The translations under genes were made by a program, and so were the position numbers. A stretch of DNA of 64,000 nucleotides from Chelatococcus sp. (GTDB lineage Bacteria > Pseudomonadota > Alphaproteobacteria > Rhizobiales > Beijerinckiaceae). The stretch lies in the NCBI GenBank assembly GCA_003248805.1, contig QFQY01000005.1, positions 1 through 64,000 of the forward strand. The letters are read 5' to 3'. Below are positions 16,614 through 28,350 of this stretch, in pieces; within the stretch, counting starts at the first letter, position 1, and every line of letters begins with the position of its first letter. The notes under the pieces are model-generated. The model saw only the letters and a list, made by a program, of their open reading frames with translations. It made no database searches and was not told the DNA's origin.

Positions 16614-18881
16614 ATGCGAGGGGCTCTCGGAGGACCTGGCGTTCTGCTGCGCCGCCTCCGCGAGGTGATGGCGGCACCGGTCAGCGCCCAGGAGCGGCTG
16701 GACCGGCTGGTCGTCCTGATCGCCGGAAATCTCGTCGCCGAAGTCTGCTCGGTCTACGTCCTGCGTGAGGACGGCTCTCTCGAACTCTATGCCACGGAAG
16801 GCCTGAACCGCGAGGCGGTCCACCTGACGACGATGCGCGCCGGCGAAGGCCTCGTCGGCCTGATCGCGCGCGAGGCCGAGCCGCTCGCCCTGTCGGATGC
16901 GCAGGCGCATCCGGCCTTCTCCTACCGTCCGGAGACGGGCGAGGAGATCTACCGCTCCTTCCTCGGCGTGCCGATCCTGCGCGGCGGGGCGGTGATGGGC
17001 GTCCTCGTCATCCAGAACCGCGCCTCGCGGGTCTATAGCGAGGAGGAGGTCGAAACCCTCCAGACCACCGCCATGATCATGGCGGAGATGATCGCCGCCG
17101 GCGGGCTGAAGTCGCTCGCCGCGCCCGGGGCCTCGATCGGTCTCGACCGGCCGATTCACGGCAAGGGCGTCGCGCTCTCCGACGGGGTCGGGCTGGGCTA
17201 TGCGGTGCTGCACGAGCCGCGCGTGGCGATCACCAACCTCATCGCCGAGAATCCGGCTGCCGAGGTGGCGAGGCTGGAGGCGGCGATCGACGAGATGCGC
17301 GCCGCCATCGACGAACTGGTCGAGCGCGGCGACGTCGCCCATACCGGCGAGCATCGCGACGTGCTCGAGACCTTCCGCATGTTCGCCCATGACAAGGGCT
17401 GGCTCAGGCGCATGCGCGAGGTCGTGCTGACGGGCCTGACGGCCGAGGCGGCCGTCGAGCGCGTCCAGTCCGACACGCGCGCCAAGATGCTGCGCCAGAC
17501 GGACCCCTATCTGCGCGAGCGCCTGCACGATCTCGACGACCTCGCCAACCGCCTGCTGCGCACGCTGATCGGCCGGGCGAACGGCGTCGCGCGCGAGGAG
17601 ATGCCCGAGAACGCGATCCTGGTCGCGCGCTCGATGGGCCCTGCCGCCCTGCTCGACTACGATCGGGCCCGCCTGCGCGGCCTCGTGCTGGAGGAGGGCG
17701 GGCCGACCAGCCATATCGCCATCGTCGCCCGCGCGCTCGGCATCCCGGCGGTCGGAGAGATCGTCAACGCCACCGCCCTCGTCCAGTCGGGCGATGCCGT
17801 GATCGTCGACGGCCAGGCCGGCGAGGTGCAGATCCGGCCGCAGCCGGATGTCGAGAACGCCTACAAGGACAAGGCGCGGCTCCGCGCCCGCAAGCAGAAG
17901 CAGTACGAGAAGCTCAAGGAGCTGCCGGCCGTCACCAAGGACGGCACGGAGATCACGCTGCAGATCAATGCGGGCCTGATCGTCGACATGCCCAATCTCG
18001 AGGCGACGGCGGCCTCCGGCATCGGCCTGTTCCGCACCGAGCTGCAGTTCATGGTGGCGCAGCACATGCCCACCACGGCCGAGCAGCAGGCGCTCTATTC
18101 CGCCGTGCTCGAGGCCGCAGGCGGGCGGCCGGTCACGTTCCGGACGCTCGACATCGGCGGCGACAAGGTGCTGCCCTATATGGAGCGCGTCGAGGAGGAG
18201 AATCCGGCGCTGGGCTGGCGCGCGATCCGCATCGGGCTCGACCGGCCGCGCCTGCTGCGGGCGCAGCTTCGCGCGCTGCTGCGCGCCGGCGCCGGGCACG
18301 ACATGAAGATCATGCTGCCGATGGTCGCCACCGTCGACGAGTTCCGGCGCGCGCGGCTCCTCGTCGAGCGCGAGCAGGCGATGCTCGCCAAGCAGGGCAA
18401 CGAACCGCCGACCTCGCTGCATCTCGGCGTGATGGTCGAGGTGCCCTCGCTGCTCTTCGAGCTGCCGGAGATCGTTCAGGAGGCCGATTTCCTCTCCGTC
18501 GGCACGAACGACCTGCTGCAGTTCCTCTTCGCCGCCGATCGCGAGAACAAGCGCGTCGCCGATCGTTTCGACCCTCTCGGCGTCGGCGCGCTCCGCGCCC
18601 TGCGCTCCATCGTCGAGGCGGCCTCCGAGACGGACTGCCCCGTCACGGTCTGCGGCGAGATGGGCGGCAAGCCGATCGAGACCATGGCGCTGATCGGCCT
18701 CGGCTATCGTTCCTTCTCGATGTCGGCCGCCTCGGTCGGCCCGATCAAGGCGATGCTGCGCGCCCTCGACGTCGGCAAGCTGAGCGAGCGCCTCGACTGG
18801 ATGCTGGCCTCCAACGAGGGGCCGGTGAGCCTGCGCCCGCAGCTCGCGGCCTTCGCCGCCGAGTACAGGGTTCCGGTCTAG
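16614..18881 (+). CDS. ptsP: Phosphoenolpyruvate-protein phosphotransferase of the nitrogen PTS (EI-Ntr)
   Basis: 755-residue enzyme I paralogue that takes phosphate from PEP and passes it to NPr (PtsO). Order: GAF domain (about 20-165), PEP-utilising N-domain, the phospho-histidine swivel with H367 in GGPTSHIAIVARALGIPAVG, then the PEP-binding TIM barrel (GIGLFRTELQFM, VGTNDLLQF, VCGEMGGKP). GGAGGA precedes the ATG at 16614; a TTG lies one codon upstream. In Hyphomicrobiales this protein senses nitrogen status through its GAF domain. It precedes prfA, with a palindromic repeat between them. Confidence 0.94.
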   Translation: MRGALGGPGVLLRRLREVMAAPVSAQERLDRLVVLIAGNLVAEVCSVYVLREDGSLELYATEGLNREAVHLTTMRAGEGLVGLIAREAEPLALSDAQAHPAFSYRPETGEEIYRSFLGVPILRGGAVMGVLVIQNRASRVYSEEEVETLQTTAMIMAEMIAAGGLKSLAAPGASIGLDRPIHGKGVALSDGVGLGYAVLHEPRVAITNLIAENPAAEVARLEAAIDEMRAAIDELVERGDVAHTGEHRDVLETFRMFAHDKGWLRRMREVVLTGLTAEAAVERVQSDTRAKMLRQTDPYLRERLHDLDDLANRLLRTLIGRANGVAREEMPENAILVARSMGPAALLDYDRARLRGLVLEEGGPTSHIAIVARALGIPAVGEIVNATALVQSGDAVIVDGQAGEVQIRPQPDVENAYKDKARLRARKQKQYEKLKELPAVTKDGTEITLQINAGLIVDMPNLEATAASGIGLFRTELQFMVAQHMPTTAEQQALYSAVLEAAGGRPVTFRTLDIGGDKVLPYMERVEEENPALGWRAIRIGLDRPRLLRAQLRALLRAGAGHDMKIMLPMVATVDEFRRARLLVEREQAMLAKQGNEPPTSLHLGVMVEVPSLLFELPEIVQEADFLSVGTNDLLQFLFAADRENKRVADRFDPLGVGALRALRSIVEAASETDCPVTVCGEMGGKPIETMALIGLGYRSFSMSAASVGPIKAMLRALDVGKLSERLDWMLASNEGPVSLRPQLAAFAAEYRVPV

Positions 18882-18925
18882 CGGAAGCGTCTCCGCGGCT
18901 ATAAAGACGGGTCGCTCCACGCCTC

Positions 18926-18994
18926 AGCCCTCATCCTGAGGAGCGCTCCGGAGGAGTGCGAGACGCCGCTTCGCGGCTCCTCAGGATGAGGGCT
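18926..18994. repeat. Palindromic intergenic repeat, family A, copy 1
   Basis: Arms AGCCCTCATCCTGAGGAGC and GCTCCTCAGGATGAGGGCT enclose a short centre with GAGACGCCGCTTCGCGG. It lies between ptsP and prfA. Longer copies are at 29679-29785 and 48594-48708. Confidence 0.85.
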
Positions 18995-19043
18995 CGTTGT
19001 TCCAGGGACGGTGTTCCCGCCCCGTATGGTTGCCGGACACGCG

Positions 19044-20129
19044 ATGTCGCTTCAGCTTCCCCAGGACCGTCTCGACGAGATCGTGGCGCGCCATGCCGCC
19101 GCCACCGACGAGATCAACCATTCGGCCGATGCCGAGCGCACGGTCGAGCTCGCCAAGGAGCTGGCCGAGCTCGAGCCCGTCGTCGCCGCCATCGCCGCCT
19201 GGCGCGGCGCCCAGGCCTCGCTGGACGAGGCGGAGGGGCTGATCGCCGATCCGGCGACCGATTCCGAGTTCCGCGACCTCGCCTATGAGGAGCGCGACGC
19301 CGCCCGGGCCGAGCTCGCGACGCGCTCCCGCGAGATCCTGCTCGCCCTGCTGCCGAAGGATGCCGCCGACGAGCGCGGCGTCATCCTCGAAATCCGTGCC
19401 GGGACCGGCGGCGACGAGGCCTCGCTCTTCGCCGGCGATCTCCTGCGCATGTATCAGCGCTACGCCGCGCAGAAGGGCTGGAGCGTCGACATCCTCTCCG
19501 AGAGCGAGGGCACGGCCGGCGGCTACAAGGAGGTCATAGCCGAGATATCCGGCCGGGGCGTCTATGCCCGGCTGAAATACGAGTCCGGCGTCCACCGCGT
19601 CCAGCGGGTGCCGGCGACCGAGGCGAGCGGGCGCATCCACACCTCCGCCGCCACGGTCGCGATGCTGCCGATGGCGGGCGATGTCGACATCGTCCTCAAC
19701 GATTCCGACATCCGCATCGACACCATGCGCTCGGGCGGCGCGGGCGGCCAGCACGTCAACAAGACCGAATCGGCGGTGCGCCTGACCCATATCCCGACGA
19801 ACACCGTCGTGCTGGTCCAGGACGAGCGGTCCCAGCACAAGAACAAGGCCCGCGCCTACGAATTGCTGCGCGCCCGGCTCTACGACATGGAACGCAGCCG
19901 CGCCGATGCCGAGCGCGCCGCCGACCGGCGCGCCCAGGTCGGCTCCGGGGACCGCTCGGAACGCATCCGGACCTATAATTTCCCGCAGGGGCGCGTGACC
20001 GATCACCGGATCAATCTCACCCTCTACAAGCTCGACGAGATGATGCAGGGCCTGGCGCTCGACGAGATCGTCGACGCTCTTACGGCCGAGCATCAGGCGC
20101 GGCTGCTCGCCCAGCAGAGCGCGGCCTGA
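19044..20129 (+). CDS. prfA: Peptide chain release factor 1
   Basis: 361-residue class I release factor recognising UAA and UAG stop codons and triggering peptidyl-tRNA hydrolysis. The GGQ motif lies at residues 234-236 in RSGGAGGQHVNKTESAVRLT, close to its place in the E. coli protein. The ATG at 19044 gives the family length; the in-frame ATG at 19026 would add six residues. It is followed by a small secreted-protein gene and by prmC, whose product methylates the GGQ glutamine. Confidence 0.95.
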   Translation: MSLQLPQDRLDEIVARHAAATDEINHSADAERTVELAKELAELEPVVAAIAAWRGAQASLDEAEGLIADPATDSEFRDLAYEERDAARAELATRSREILLALLPKDAADERGVILEIRAGTGGDEASLFAGDLLRMYQRYAAQKGWSVDILSESEGTAGGYKEVIAEISGRGVYARLKYESGVHRVQRVPATEASGRIHTSAATVAMLPMAGDVDIVLNDSDIRIDTMRSGGAGGQHVNKTESAVRLTHIPTNTVVLVQDERSQHKNKARAYELLRARLYDMERSRADAERAADRRAQVGSGDRSERIRTYNFPQGRVTDHRINLTLYKLDEMMQGLALDEIVDALTAEHQARLLAQQSAA

Positions 20130-20213
20130 GCGCGATGGCGCGCATGATGAAACCTCCCGCCGCTTCGGGCGTTGAATCCGTATCGAACTTGAACGACACG
20201 GAGGAGACCGGTC

Positions 20214-20495
20214 ATGAGCAAGCTGATTTCGGGGATGGCGATCGCGGCGGTGATGGGTCTGGCGCTGGCGACCTCGGCCCAGGCGCAGAGCACGGCGCAG
20301 AAGATCGAGGGCTCGATGGAGCGCGGCCTCAAGCGAATGAACTCGCAGCCCAGCGCGGCGATGCCCGGCGCCATGACGCAGGCGCAGGCCCGCAAGGCCT
20401 GCCAGATGGAGATGAAGGGCGCTCGCGAGAGCAAGTCCGCCCTGCGCACCAAGATGAAGATGTGCGTCGACCAGAAGATGCAGGGCAACAGCTGA
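20214..20495 (+). CDS. Small secreted hypothetical protein between prfA and prmC
   Basis: 93 residues with a clear signal peptide (about 1-25, ending ATSAQAQS) and a charged mature part with two cysteines (QARKACQMEMKGAR and KMKMCVDQKM), which could form a disulfide. GGAGGA precedes the ATG. The Cys/Lys pattern is faintly like the PsiF repeat family, but the match is too weak to name. It is on the same strand as prfA and prmC. Confidence 0.75.
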   Translation: MSKLISGMAIAAVMGLALATSAQAQSTAQKIEGSMERGLKRMNSQPSAAMPGAMTQAQARKACQMEMKGARESKSALRTKMKMCVDQKMQGNS

Positions 20496-20530
20496 GGAAG
20501 CCCGGGGAGCCCGGGCCTTCGCCGGCTCGG

Positions 20531-21382
20531 GTGACGGATGCCGCGGCGACCGCGAGGTCGTCGCGGCTTTCGCTTGCCCGGCGCCTGCGCGCGGCCGGTG
20601 TCGACAGCCCCGACAGCGACGCCAGGGTGCTGGTGGAGGGGGCGCTCGGTCTCGAACGCTGGCAGCCGGACGCTTCCGTCGATGCGGGAGCTCTCGCGCG
20701 GCTCGACGGTTTCGCGGCGCGGCGGCTGGCGGGCGAGCCGGTCTGGCGCATTCTCGGCGAGCGCGAATTCTGGGGGCTGCGCTTCCGGCTGTCGTCCGCG
20801 ACGCTCGAGCCGCGTCCCGACAGCGAAGCCATCGTCGAGGCCGCGTTGCAGGCGCTCGGCCCGCGTCGGCAGGGGCCGCTCTCGATTCTGGATCTCGGCA
20901 CCGGCACGGGCTGCCTGCTGATCTCGGTGCTGCATGAGTGCCCGGGCGCGACCGGGCTCGGAATCGACCTCTCTGCGGAGGCCTGCGAGACGGCGCGGGG
21001 CAATGCCGCGCTGAACGGTGTCGCCGGACGTGCCACGTTCCGGCAGGGCGACTGGACGGCAGGCCTGTCGGGCCCCTTCGACCTCGTCCTCTCGAATCCG
21101 CCCTATATCGCGTCGGGCGAGATCGCGGTCCTCGCCGTCGAGGTTCGCGAGCATGATCCGCGCCTCGCGCTGGATGGCGGCGCCGACGGGCTCGACTGCT
21201 ATCGGCTGCTCGCGCGGCAGGTGCCCCCGCTGCTCTCCCCCGGAGGGCTGGTTGTGCTGGAGATCGGCGCCGGCCAGGAGCACGACGTGCAGGCGTTGAT
21301 GACGGCGGGGGGGCTTGCATTTCGCGGATCGCGTTACGATCTCGGTGGACATATCCGCGCATTGATCTTCGAGAGCGCGTGA
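20531..21382 (+). CDS. prmC: Release-factor glutamine methyltransferase
   Basis: 283-residue SAM-dependent N5-glutamine methyltransferase that modifies the GGQ glutamine of release factors. Seen: the SAM-binding loop ILDLGTGTGCLLIS and the substrate motif NPPY at residues 189-192. An N-terminal helical domain (about 10-90) recognises the factor. The GTG at 20531 is chosen because upstream codons run back into the small secreted-protein gene in another frame; an ATG is lacking in this region. prfA lies just upstream. Confidence 0.92.
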   Translation: MTDAAATARSSRLSLARRLRAAGVDSPDSDARVLVEGALGLERWQPDASVDAGALARLDGFAARRLAGEPVWRILGEREFWGLRFRLSSATLEPRPDSEAIVEAALQALGPRRQGPLSILDLGTGTGCLLISVLHECPGATGLGIDLSAEACETARGNAALNGVAGRATFRQGDWTAGLSGPFDLVLSNPPYIASGEIAVLAVEVREHDPRLALDGGADGLDCYRLLARQVPPLLSPGGLVVLEIGAGQEHDVQALMTAGGLAFRGSRYDLGGHIRALIFESA

Positions 21383-21740
21383 AATGCACAGGCTGTGGTG
21401 CGATTTCGCTTGGAGCGGCACGTAAAAGCCGCTATGCACGATCAGCCGAAGCTGGTGTGGCCGGCGCCGAACCTTGGACTGCTTGGCAGCGTCGAGGTGC
21501 AGCATCCGGAACCTCCGTAGATCGACGGAGTCGGCATGCCAGATTGGAAACCGAAGGCGCTGGGCGCCTGTCGGCTCGTGGGCGGGGAGCCCTTTGGATA
21601 ACGAGCGCGTGAAGACCAGGAACGGCGCGAAGCCCCTTCAGGTCAACTCAGTCCGACGCAGCGTCGCAACCCGCTGTGCGTCGCAACGCGCATGACCACC
21701 TCACGGTTGCCTTGAGCACAGAAGCGCGAGACAGACGCGA
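21383..21740. other. 358-bp spacer between prmC and the DUF4167 gene
   Basis: No convincing gene is seen. One short perfect hairpin, CTCCGT/ACGGAG with a 6-nt loop, occurs near 21513-21530 without a U-run. The spacer probably holds the promoter and leader of the DUF4167 gene; an unrecognised small RNA cannot be excluded. Confidence 0.4.
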
Positions 21741-22796
21741 ATGAGACCAGGTCAGAACCGGCGTATGCGCGGCCGCAACAACAGCGGCGGCAACAATAAC
21801 GGCAACCGCAAAGCGCCGAATCCCCTCCAGCGCAGCTACGAGTCGAACGGTCCGGACGTGAAGGTCCGTGGCACGGCGCAGCATGTCGCGGAGAAATACT
21901 TGCAGCTGGCGCGCGATGCGCAGTCGTCGGGCGATACTGTCGCCGCGGAAGGCTATTACCAGCACGCGGAACACTATTACCGCATCCTGCTCGCCGCTCA
22001 GGAGCAGATGTCGCAGCAGTTCGGCCATACCTTCCCGCCCAACCGGGCGTTCGTCGAGGACGCCGACGAGGGCGACGAGGACGACGAGGACGGATCGGGC
22101 CAGGGCTTTCAGCCCGGCGCGGGCCCGCAGCCCGATATTCGCTTCGGCCAGAACGGCAACGGCTATGGCGGCAACAATCCCCAGCGCGCCGAGGGCGAGG
22201 CGGGGGAGGGCGGCCAGAACGGCCAGCGCTTCGATCGCCAGGGTCAGGGCCAGGGCCGCGACCGTTTCAACGATCGCAACGATCGCAACGACCGCAACAA
22301 CAATAACAACAACCGCCGTTTCGACCGCAACGACCGGCAGGACCGGGGCGAGCGTCGCTTCGACCGCAATCCCGAGCAGGGGCAGCAGGTGCCGGGCGGC
22401 TATGCCCCGCGCCCCGACGCGCCGCGCTCCGACATCCCGGTCGAGGCGGAGCAGCCGGCGGTTGCCGCCGTTTCCGAGCAGGGCCAGAGCCCGGCGCAGG
22501 GCGAGCGTCGCTTCGAGCGGGGCCCCCGCCCCGAGCGTCGCCCGCGCCGCGAGCGCCCGGTGGAGGTCGAGGCTTCCGACGACGAGGCGTCCGCGCTGCC
22601 GTCCTTCCTGACGACCCCCGTGCGCGTGCCGGTGGCCGCGCCGGTCGAGGAGCCGGTGGAGGCAGCGGCCACGCCCGCCGTGGACGCCGGCGAGGCGTCG
22701 TCCGAGGCCGCTCCCGCCAAGCGCGCGCGTCGGCGCCGCTCGCCGCGCGAGGTCATGGACGCGCTCGGCCAGGAGGTCGACGGCCCGGCCGAGTGA
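21741..22796 (+). CDS. DUF4167 domain-containing protein
   Basis: 351-residue protein typical of Alphaproteobacteria. The conserved N-terminal domain (about 1-95) includes NPLQRSYESNGPDVKVRGTA and EGYYQHAEHYYRI. The rest is low-complexity, rich in Asn, Arg, Asp, Gly, Pro and Glu, with an Asn/Arg/Asp tandem tract near residues 175-210. It is probably disordered and possibly RNA-binding from composition; the function of the family is not established. Placement after prmC is a conserved alphaproteobacterial order. Confidence 0.9.
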   Translation: MRPGQNRRMRGRNNSGGNNNGNRKAPNPLQRSYESNGPDVKVRGTAQHVAEKYLQLARDAQSSGDTVAAEGYYQHAEHYYRILLAAQEQMSQQFGHTFPPNRAFVEDADEGDEDDEDGSGQGFQPGAGPQPDIRFGQNGNGYGGNNPQRAEGEAGEGGQNGQRFDRQGQGQGRDRFNDRNDRNDRNNNNNNRRFDRNDRQDRGERRFDRNPEQGQQVPGGYAPRPDAPRSDIPVEAEQPAVAAVSEQGQSPAQGERRFERGPRPERRPRRERPVEVEASDDEASALPSFLTTPVRVPVAAPVEEPVEAAATPAVDAGEASSEAAPAKRARRRRSPREVMDALGQEVDGPAE

Positions 22797-22822
22797 GGCA
22801 CTGGCCACCCGGTTCAAGGAAT

Positions 22823-22850
22823 GCGAAAGGGGCCGAAAGGCCCCTTTCGC
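22823..22850. terminator. Strong bidirectional hairpin terminator
   Basis: Perfect 12-bp stem GCGAAAGGGGCC/GGCCCCTTTCGC with a GAAA tetraloop, between the convergent DUF4167 and MOSC genes. The U-run is short (TTGT), so efficiency is uncertain. Confidence 0.75.
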
Positions 22851-22876
22851 TTGTCCGTTGACCGCGCAGGGCCGAA

Positions 22877-23644
22877 TCAGGACAGCGGAACGACCTCCAG
22901 CCGGTCGCCGGGGCGCAGGCTCCCGCCGGACAGCACGCGGCAATAGATGCCGCAATCGACATGGCCGTAGTTCTTCATCAGCGCCTTCGGGATCTGGAGG
23001 TCCCGGGTGCCGGTCTGCGGATCGACATTGGTCGCGGCGCAGCGCTCGATGCGCTTGATCACCTGCAGCCTGACGCCGCCTGCGCCGGCGAGTTCCTGCC
23101 CGGCGAGGTCGTTCTCCGCCCAGGCCGGCCACTCCTCGACCATGACGTTGCCGCGGAAGCGCAGCGGATCGAGCGTCGCACCGATCCGCTCTCCGAGATC
23201 GGCGACGCTGGCAAGATTGATGATCGAGACGAAGCCGGAGCGCGAATCGGTGAAGCGGTAGCCCTCCGGCGCGGCGAGCAGTTCGGGCCGGCCGCGCAGG
23301 GCCTCGGGCATGTAGCTTTCGAAGAAGGCGGTGATCGCGGCGCGCCCCTCCGGGGTCGCGGCGGCGGCGCGCAGCACCTCCTGCCCGTCGAGCGCGATGG
23401 CGAGCTCGCCGCTGGCGTCGTGGTAGCGGCTGCGCAGCCTCGCCAGCCGCTCATGCCGCATCAGCATGAGATAGACGATCTTGGGCTTGTGCTCCGGCGC
23501 GGCGGGATCGAAGCCGCAGGGGCCGTTCTCGATGGCGAAGAGCCGGTCGCCCGGGAAATAGCCGCCGGCCGTGAGCTCCGTCTCTTCCAGCCGCTCGGGG
23601 GAAAGTCCCTTCACGGGATAGCGATAGAGCGAAGCGATACGCAT
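22877..23644 (-). CDS. MOSC-domain protein
   Basis: 255-residue MOSC-family protein (molybdenum-cofactor sulfurase C-terminal type, with an N-terminal MOSC_N beta-barrel starting IASLYRYPVKGLSPE). The conserved cysteine of the MOSC core lies in KRIERCAATNVDPQTGTRD. Such proteins bind sulfur or Moco and often reduce N-hydroxylated compounds (YcbX-like) with an electron partner. No ferredoxin domain is fused here. It is convergent with the DUF4167 gene. Confidence 0.88.
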   Translation of the reverse strand: MRIASLYRYPVKGLSPERLEETELTAGGYFPGDRLFAIENGPCGFDPAAPEHKPKIVYLMLMRHERLARLRSRYHDASGELAIALDGQEVLRAAAATPEGRAAITAFFESYMPEALRGRPELLAAPEGYRFTDSRSGFVSIINLASVADLGERIGATLDPLRFRGNVMVEEWPAWAENDLAGQELAGAGGVRLQVIKRIERCAATNVDPQTGTRDLQIPKALMKNYGHVDCGIYCRVLSGGSLRPGDRLEVVPLS

Positions 23645-23726
23645 GGCGGGATCATCCGGTGAAAGTGCGGCCGGACGATAGCGATCCTCGGCCCGCCCGG
23701 CAGATCAAAAGATGTGAACGTTTCGA

Positions 23727-24041
23727 TCAGCCCTCGTCGTCCTCGCCGTCGGCGACGGAGCGCTGGCAGCCCCAGCCCGTTAGCACCGCGTCCGTCTCGT
23801 CGACCACGAAGAAGCGGGCCGCATCGCGGTCGTAGCCTTCCGCCAGCAGCCGCTCGTAATCGGTATGGACATGGCGGACATGGCTGCCGAGCGAGAGCCA
23901 GAGCGCGGTGGAGGGCGGCAGCTCCTTCATCGTCTTGCGCTCGGCGAGCGCCACCACCGCCTCCGCATCCGCGAGGGGGATTCCGGGCGCGAGCGCCCTC
24001 AACGCCTTGCGAATCGCCTGCTGGCGTCTTGTCCCGGCCAT
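23727..24041 (-). CDS. DUF2293 domain-containing protein
   Basis: 104 residues from the ATG at 24041 (MAGTRRQQAIRKAL). The central block ALWLSLGSHVRHVHTDYERL and the following DRDAARFFVVDETDAVLTGWG are the DUF2293 hallmark. Function unknown. The frame extends to 24188, but those codons lack conservation and overlap the clpB leader. It is divergent from clpB. Confidence 0.8.
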   Translation of the reverse strand: MAGTRRQQAIRKALRALAPGIPLADAEAVVALAERKTMKELPPSTALWLSLGSHVRHVHTDYERLLAEGYDRDAARFFVVDETDAVLTGWGCQRSVADGEDDEG

Positions 24042-24217
24042 GCTCCAGCCTTCGCTGCGCTTTTGACCTGCGTCAACTGATGCCGACGACCCCTTCCGTT
24101 GCGGGAAAGCCACACTATCTTCCTTGGCGAGGGGTGGCCTTCCAGGGCGCCCCATCCCGAATGAAAGGCAGCCGGATCGCGTCGCCACGGGGCGCGGGCG
24201 GCGGGCGGAGCGACGAC

Positions 24218-26836
<2,619 letters not shown>

Positions 26837-26848
26837 GGTCCTGTCCAA

Positions 26849-26876
26849 TCACCCGAGGGGACAACTCCTCGGGTGA
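26849..26876. terminator. Hairpin between convergent clpB and hicB
   Basis: Perfect 10-bp stem TCACCCGAGG/CCTCGGGTGA with an 8-nt loop, ending directly at the hicB stop codon. No U-run follows, so it may act as a weak bidirectional terminator or mRNA end stabiliser. Confidence 0.55.
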
Positions 26877-27323
26877 TCAGGCGGCATGAAGCTCCAGCTC
26901 GAAGGAACGGCCGACCGCCGCGACGGCAGCGTCGATCTGGTCGATGCGGCTTGCATGGTCGAGGCGGAACAGCCGATCGACCTGTTCGCGATGCCAGCCG
27001 AGACGCCGCGCCAACTCCGCGCGGGTAACGCCCTCCTGCTTGCAGGCCCGAAACAGAAGCAGCTTCATCACGGCCTGCAGAGGCAGCTTGACCAGACGGT
27101 CTTCGGCTGCCGCAGTCTTGAAGGCATCCGTGTCAGGGAGAACATCGATATCTTCCCACCTCGCCATCCGGCCGGCTATGGCCTCTTCGATGGCATCGGA
27201 GGCGTGGCGCATCGCGTCGGCGCGATCATCGCCGAATGTCTTGACCTCCGGGAGAAAAGGACACGTCACGAACAGGGTGCCGTTATCGTCGGGGTGGAGT
27301 TCGACCGGAAAAGCCAACATCAC
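26877..27323 (-). CDS. hicB: HicB-family antitoxin
   Basis: 148-residue antitoxin with a partial RNase H-like HicB fold at the N-terminus (LAFPVELHPDDNGTLFVTCP, then DRADAMRHASDAIEEAI) and a C-terminal helix-turn-helix (RAELARRLGWHREQVDRLF) that would bind its own promoter. The start overlaps the hicA stop by four bases; Met codons at 27323 and 27320 are both possible. Toxin first and antitoxin second is the usual hicAB order. Confidence 0.9.
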   Translation of the reverse strand: MMLAFPVELHPDDNGTLFVTCPFLPEVKTFGDDRADAMRHASDAIEEAIAGRMARWEDIDVLPDTDAFKTAAAEDRLVKLPLQAVMKLLLFRACKQEGVTRAELARRLGWHREQVDRLFRLDHASRIDQIDAAVAAVGRSFELELHAA

Positions 27324-27508
27324 TTGAGACCCAGATCTTTCAGAATGCTGCGGACCAACCCTGTGCCCAGTTCCTTCCGCGAGCCATGCATCGGAATCTG
27401 GCTGGTCCTGCCGTTCAGATAGACGGTGACATGACCGGAACCACCTTTGTGATTCTCAAAGGTGCAGCCTTGCTTGGCCAAATATCGCTTCAGCTCGCTG
27501 GCGTTCAC
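27320..27508 (-). CDS. hicA: HicA-family mRNA interferase toxin
   Basis: 62-residue double-stranded-RNA-binding-like toxin that cleaves mRNA. Seen: SELKRYLAKQGCTF, the catalytic histidine H26 in KGGSGHVTVYLNG, and the C-terminal PMHGSRKELGTGLVRSILKD. It is translationally coupled to hicB. The histidine context is SGH where many family members have SHH, but the key residue is present. This pair is a short accessory insertion between clpB and metW. Confidence 0.9.
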   Translation of the reverse strand: MNASELKRYLAKQGCTFENHKGGSGHVTVYLNGRTSQIPMHGSRKELGTGLVRSILKDLGLK

Positions 27509-27551
27509 ATCTCAATTGTAGTCCACACTTCTGTGGAGTTCAACCGGGGCG

Positions 27552-28175
27552 TCATCCCCGCTTCAGCAAAAACACCGCCTGCGCGCCGAACAGGTTCCAG
27601 AACCACCAGGGCGCGTTGACGCCGACCCTGCCGCCGGCCGCGTCGAGCGCGATGGCGCGTTCCTTCTCCGCCCCGATCACGTCGCAGAGCGCGACGAAAT
27701 CGCGGATCGTGCAGAAATGGATGTTGGGCGTGTCCCACCAAGAATAGGGCAGGGCGTCCGTCACCGGCATCCGGCCCTGGAAGAAGACCTGACCGCGCAT
27801 CCGCCAATGCCCGAAATTCGGGAAGGAGACGATGGCGCGCCGGCCGATCCGCAGCATCTGCTCCAGCACGAAGCGCGGATTGCGCGTCGCCTGGATGGTC
27901 TGGGACAGGATGACGTAGTCGAACGAGTCGTCGGGATAGTCGACGAGATCGGTGTCGGCGTCGCCCTGGATCACCGAGAGGCCGCGGGTCACGCAGTCCG
28001 CCACGCCCTCGCGCGACAATTCGATGCCGCGCGCGTCGACATTGCGGGTCTCGGCCAGAAGGGCCAGAAGCGCGCCGTCGCCGCAGCCGACATCGAGCAC
28101 CCGCGTGCCGGGGTTCACCATCTCGGCGACGAGGCGCAGGTCGATGCGGTTGGTGTGGCTGTCGGGCAGGGTCAT
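27552..28175 (-). CDS. metW: MetW methyltransferase-like protein, partner of MetX
   Basis: 207-residue class I SAM-fold protein with VLDVGCGDGALLALL near residues 26-40 and the ISREGV-type acidic strand. In Alphaproteobacteria metW follows metX, and the product supports homoserine acetylation for methionine synthesis. It is on the same strand as metX but separated from it by a 131-bp palindromic repeat, so the operon has been opened by repeat insertion. Confidence 0.92.
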   Translation of the reverse strand: MTLPDSHTNRIDLRLVAEMVNPGTRVLDVGCGDGALLALLAETRNVDARGIELSREGVADCVTRGLSVIQGDADTDLVDYPDDSFDYVILSQTIQATRNPRFVLEQMLRIGRRAIVSFPNFGHWRMRGQVFFQGRMPVTDALPYSWWDTPNIHFCTIRDFVALCDVIGAEKERAIALDAAGGRVGVNAPWWFWNLFGAQAVFLLKRG

Positions 28176-28204
28176 TGCAATCGGTCCGGCTCGCTCCGCG
28201 CATT

Positions 28205-28335
28205 GTCATTCCGGGGCTTCGCGAAGCGAAGAACCCGGAACCCACGACTGGGCGCGACGAATGGTGAAGCCCAGTCGATAAGGCTCGCCCGGTCGTGGGT
28301 TCCGGGTTCGGCCCTGCGGGCCGCCCCGGAATGAC
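28205..28335. repeat. Palindromic intergenic repeat, family B, copy 1
   Basis: Ends GTCATTCCGGGG and CCCCGGAATGAC enclose internal matches around GAACCCGGAACCCACGAC and GTCGTGGGTTCCGGGTTC. It lies between metX and metW. Related copies are at 50333-50438 and 62397-62490. Confidence 0.85.
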
Positions 28336-28350
28336 GGAGGGAAGCTCTCA

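Noticed and set aside
24042..24217. Heat-shock (RpoH) promoter upstream of clpB
   Set aside because: Only partial matches such as CTTCCG and CACTAT with wrong spacing were found; not enough to call.
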